The notes under the pieces are model-generated. The model was not told the origin of the DNA and ran no database searches. It was given only the letters and a program-made list of their open reading frames with translations. Source: Actinomycetota bacterium (GTDB lineage Bacteria; Actinomycetota; Thermoleophilia; Gaiellales; Gaiellaceae). From it: 6,829 nt of DNA. This document shows positions 5,437-6,829 of the stretch, piece by piece (the stretch's first letter is position 1; every line of letters begins with the position of its first letter). The translations under genes and the position numbers were made by a program. The DNA lies in contig PLDP01000098.1 in NCBI GenBank assembly GCA_003136795.1, positions 6,240-13,068 on the forward strand, written 5' to 3'.

Positions 5437-6683
5437 ACGGCAGCGCGGGCGGGCGGTTCTCGCTCAGCCGTCGTGTGGCGGTGCTCCGCTACGAGAACTT
5501 CCGGTTGCTCTTCTTCGCCACGCTCGGTTCCGGTGTCGGGACGTGGATGGCCACGATCGCGCTCACCGCCGACATCACGCACCGTACGGGATCGCCGTGG
5601 TGGGTGAGCGTCCTCTTCATCGTCACCTTCCTGCCGTCGATCGTGGTCGGGCTCGTTGCCGGCCCGCTCGTCGACAGGCTGTCGCGCAAGCGGCTGATCG
5701 TCACCGCCGATCTCGTGCGCCTGGTCGTGTTCTGCGTGCTGCCGTTCGCAGGGACGCCGGTCGCGATCGTCCTGCTCGCCGGCGTCGCGGGCACGGCGAA
5801 CTCGTTCTTCCGCCCCGCGGTGCTCGCCGGCGTGCCGAATCTCGTCTCGGAGCCGGATCTCGCGAGCGGCACCTCTCTGCTCCAGGGGACCGACTGGCTC
5901 GCGACCGCGGTCGGCCCGGTGATCGGCGGGGCGATCGTCAGCGGGTCGGGGCCGCACGTCGTCTACTGGGTCAACGCGGCGACGTTCCTGTTCTCCGCCG
6001 TGCTCCTGCTGCGCATCCCTGCCGTGCGCCTGCAGAGCGAGCAAGGCATCACGCGCGGCCACTGGCGCGATCTCGCGGACGGTCTCGATGCATTCAGACG
6101 CTCCCGGGTGCTCGTGATGGTGCTTATCGCGTTCGGGCTGACGATGCTGGCCACCGGGCTCGTCAACGTCTCGGAGATCTTCCTCGCGACGCGCTCGCTC
6201 GGTTCGGGCGCGTTCGGATACGGGCTGCTGTGGACCGCCACCGGCGTCGGGCTGGTGATCGGCAGCCTCGTCACCGGGGCGCTCTCCGAGCGGTATGACG
6301 TGCTCCTGACCTACCCGGTCGCATTCGTGCCGTGGGCGGCGGGGATCGTCGGGGCTGCGATCTCGCCCAATGTGTGGGTCGCGGCGCTCGCGATGGTGGT
6401 CTCCGGCTTCGGCAACGGGCTGACGTTCCCGATGACCGTCCTCCTCATCCAGCGGCACACCACCGACCGGCTGCGCGGCCGGGCGTTCACGTTGGTCATC
6501 AGTGCGCACAACGCGCTCCTCGGGATCGCGATGGTCGCCGCGGGCGAGCTGACGAACGTGATCGGGCCGCGCTGGACATACACGGTCGCGGGCGCGCTGA
6601 CGGCGAGCGGCGGCATCACCGCGTACGCGCTCTCGCGGGGCATCAGTCCGCGGCCGGCGGTCGTCCGCGAGCAGGCTGCGTAG
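5433..6683 (+). CDS. MFS transporter, MFS_3 / EntS-like family
   Basis: 416 residues. After a short cytoplasmic lead, LRYENFRLLFFATLGSGVGTW (18-38) is the typical start of MFS_3 (PF05977) exporters. MFS motif A is GPLVDRLSRKR (77-87) in the loop between helices 2 and 3. About twelve hydrophobic segments follow, with the central loop near 195-225 and a second charged loop with RLRGRAF (346-352). Relatives include the enterobactin exporter EntS and macrolide efflux pumps; the cargo here is unknown. The GTG start overlaps the hisC stop as GTGA (start 5433-5435, stop 5434-5436), so translation is probably coupled and the two genes are cotranscribed. This hints that the aminotransferase product or a related metabolite might be exported, but that is inference. 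The stop at 6681-6683 lies within the -10 hexamer proposed for meaB. Confidence 0.86.
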   Translation: MNGSAGGRFSLSRRVAVLRYENFRLLFFATLGSGVGTWMATIALTADITHRTGSPWWVSVLFIVTFLPSIVVGLVAGPLVDRLSRKRLIVTADLVRLVVFCVLPFAGTPVAIVLLAGVAGTANSFFRPAVLAGVPNLVSEPDLASGTSLLQGTDWLATAVGPVIGGAIVSGSGPHVVYWVNAATFLFSAVLLLRIPAVRLQSEQGITRGHWRDLADGLDAFRRSRVLVMVLIAFGLTMLATGLVNVSEIFLATRSLGSGAFGYGLLWTATGVGLVIGSLVTGALSERYDVLLTYPVAFVPWAAGIVGAAISPNVWVAALAMVVSGFGNGLTFPMTVLLIQRHTTDRLRGRAFTLVISAHNALLGIAMVAAGELTNVIGPRWTYTVAGALTASGGITAYALSRGISPRPAVVREQAA

Positions 6684-6686
6684 CAT
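6681..6686 (+). promoter_or_regulatory. Candidate -10 of meaB, overlapping the MFS stop codon
   Basis: TAGCAT contains the TAG stop of the MFS gene and matches TANNNT. It is exactly 6 nt from the GTG at 6693, the spacing expected for a leaderless mRNA. No convincing -35 is present. Confidence 0.38.
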
Positions 6687-6692
6687 CCCAGC

Positions 6693-6829
6693 GTGAGCGA
6701 GCGGCGCAACTGGACGCGCGAGCGTCTCGTCGAGGCGGTCCTGGCGGGCGACCGTCGAGCGCTTGCGCGCGCGATCACGCTTGTCGAGAACGGCGACCCG
6801 CTCGCCTACGAAGTGGTCAGCGACATCTA
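6693..6829 (+). CDS. meaB: Methylmalonyl-CoA mutase-associated GTPase MeaB, N-terminal fragment (3' truncated by window)
   Basis: The first 45 codons, cut by the window end. The segment LVEAVLAGDRRALARAI (12-28) followed by TLVENGDP (29-36) is the characteristic N-terminal helical region of MeaB/ArgK-type G3E GTPases (family pattern: GDRxALARAIxLVEN). MeaB protects and reactivates adenosylcobalamin-dependent methylmalonyl-CoA mutase, so mutase genes may lie to the right. The GTPase P-loop is beyond the window. There is no Shine-Dalgarno; the start is supported by the family N terminus and by the -10-like TAGCAT 6 nt upstream. The gap from the MFS stop is only 9 bp, so readthrough from the hisC-MFS unit is also possible. 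Confidence 0.82.
   Translation, partial: MSERRNWTRERLVEAVLAGDRRALARAITLVENGDPLAYEVVSDI

Noticed and set aside
5259..6686. A 475-codon open frame on the minus strand opposite the MFS gene
   Set aside because: Composition dominated by Arg, Asp, Glu and His with no recognisable fold, antisense to a well-supported transporter.
1..6829. Mobile element, CRISPR array, toxin-antitoxin or phage-defence system
   Set aside because: No transposase, integrase, direct-repeat array, tRNA/att site or known defence domain is visible; composition is even across the window.

Overview
The window is a GC-rich stretch (by eye about 70% G+C, with strong third-position GC bias) of an ordinary bacterial chromosome. 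The genes, the GTG starts and the probable leaderless promoters suggest an actinobacterium. The particular mix (FtsZ, a GGT-like protein, a stand-alone LON domain, a minimal zincin, MeaB) would fit a deep-branching class such as Thermoleophilia, but that assignment is inference. I see no mobile element, CRISPR array, tRNA, rRNA or defence system.

Layout, left to right. The 3' end of ftsZ (+) faces a polytopic membrane protein of the LPG-synthase-TM/UPF0104 family (-). A 115-bp divergent gap follows, then a gamma-glutamyltransferase-like Ntn hydrolase (+) whose stop overlaps that of a stand-alone LON substrate-binding-domain protein (-). A 67-bp divergent gap separates LON from a small YbjQ/UPF0145 protein (+). 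That gene converges on a minimal zinc metalloprotease (-). A 33-bp divergent gap then leads to a rightward run: HisC-type aminotransferase, an MFS_3 exporter overlapping it by 4 bp, and the start of MeaB, the methylmalonyl-CoA-mutase GTPase chaperone (cut by the window edge). Coding density is very high and no gene-free stretch exceeds about 115 bp.

How the genes relate: only hisC and the MFS gene look like a real operon. The first seven genes alternate strand one by one, so they are mostly single-gene units with shared divergent promoter gaps and nearly touching convergent ends. FtsZ (division), HisC (amino acid metabolism) and MeaB (B12/propionate metabolism) do not form one pathway. Starts fall into two classes. 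Three genes have a Shine-Dalgarno (membrane protein, GGT-like, YbjQ). Four have none but carry a TANNNT -10 hexamer 6 to 8 nt before the start codon (LON, zincin, hisC, meaB), the signature of leaderless mRNAs.

The best leads are the GGT-like enzyme, whose gamma-glutamyl-binding residues and lid loop are replaced although its nucleophile is kept; the leaderless-promoter pattern; and the short ftsZ tail in an unusual downstream neighbourhood. I did not find a convincing novel multi-gene system.
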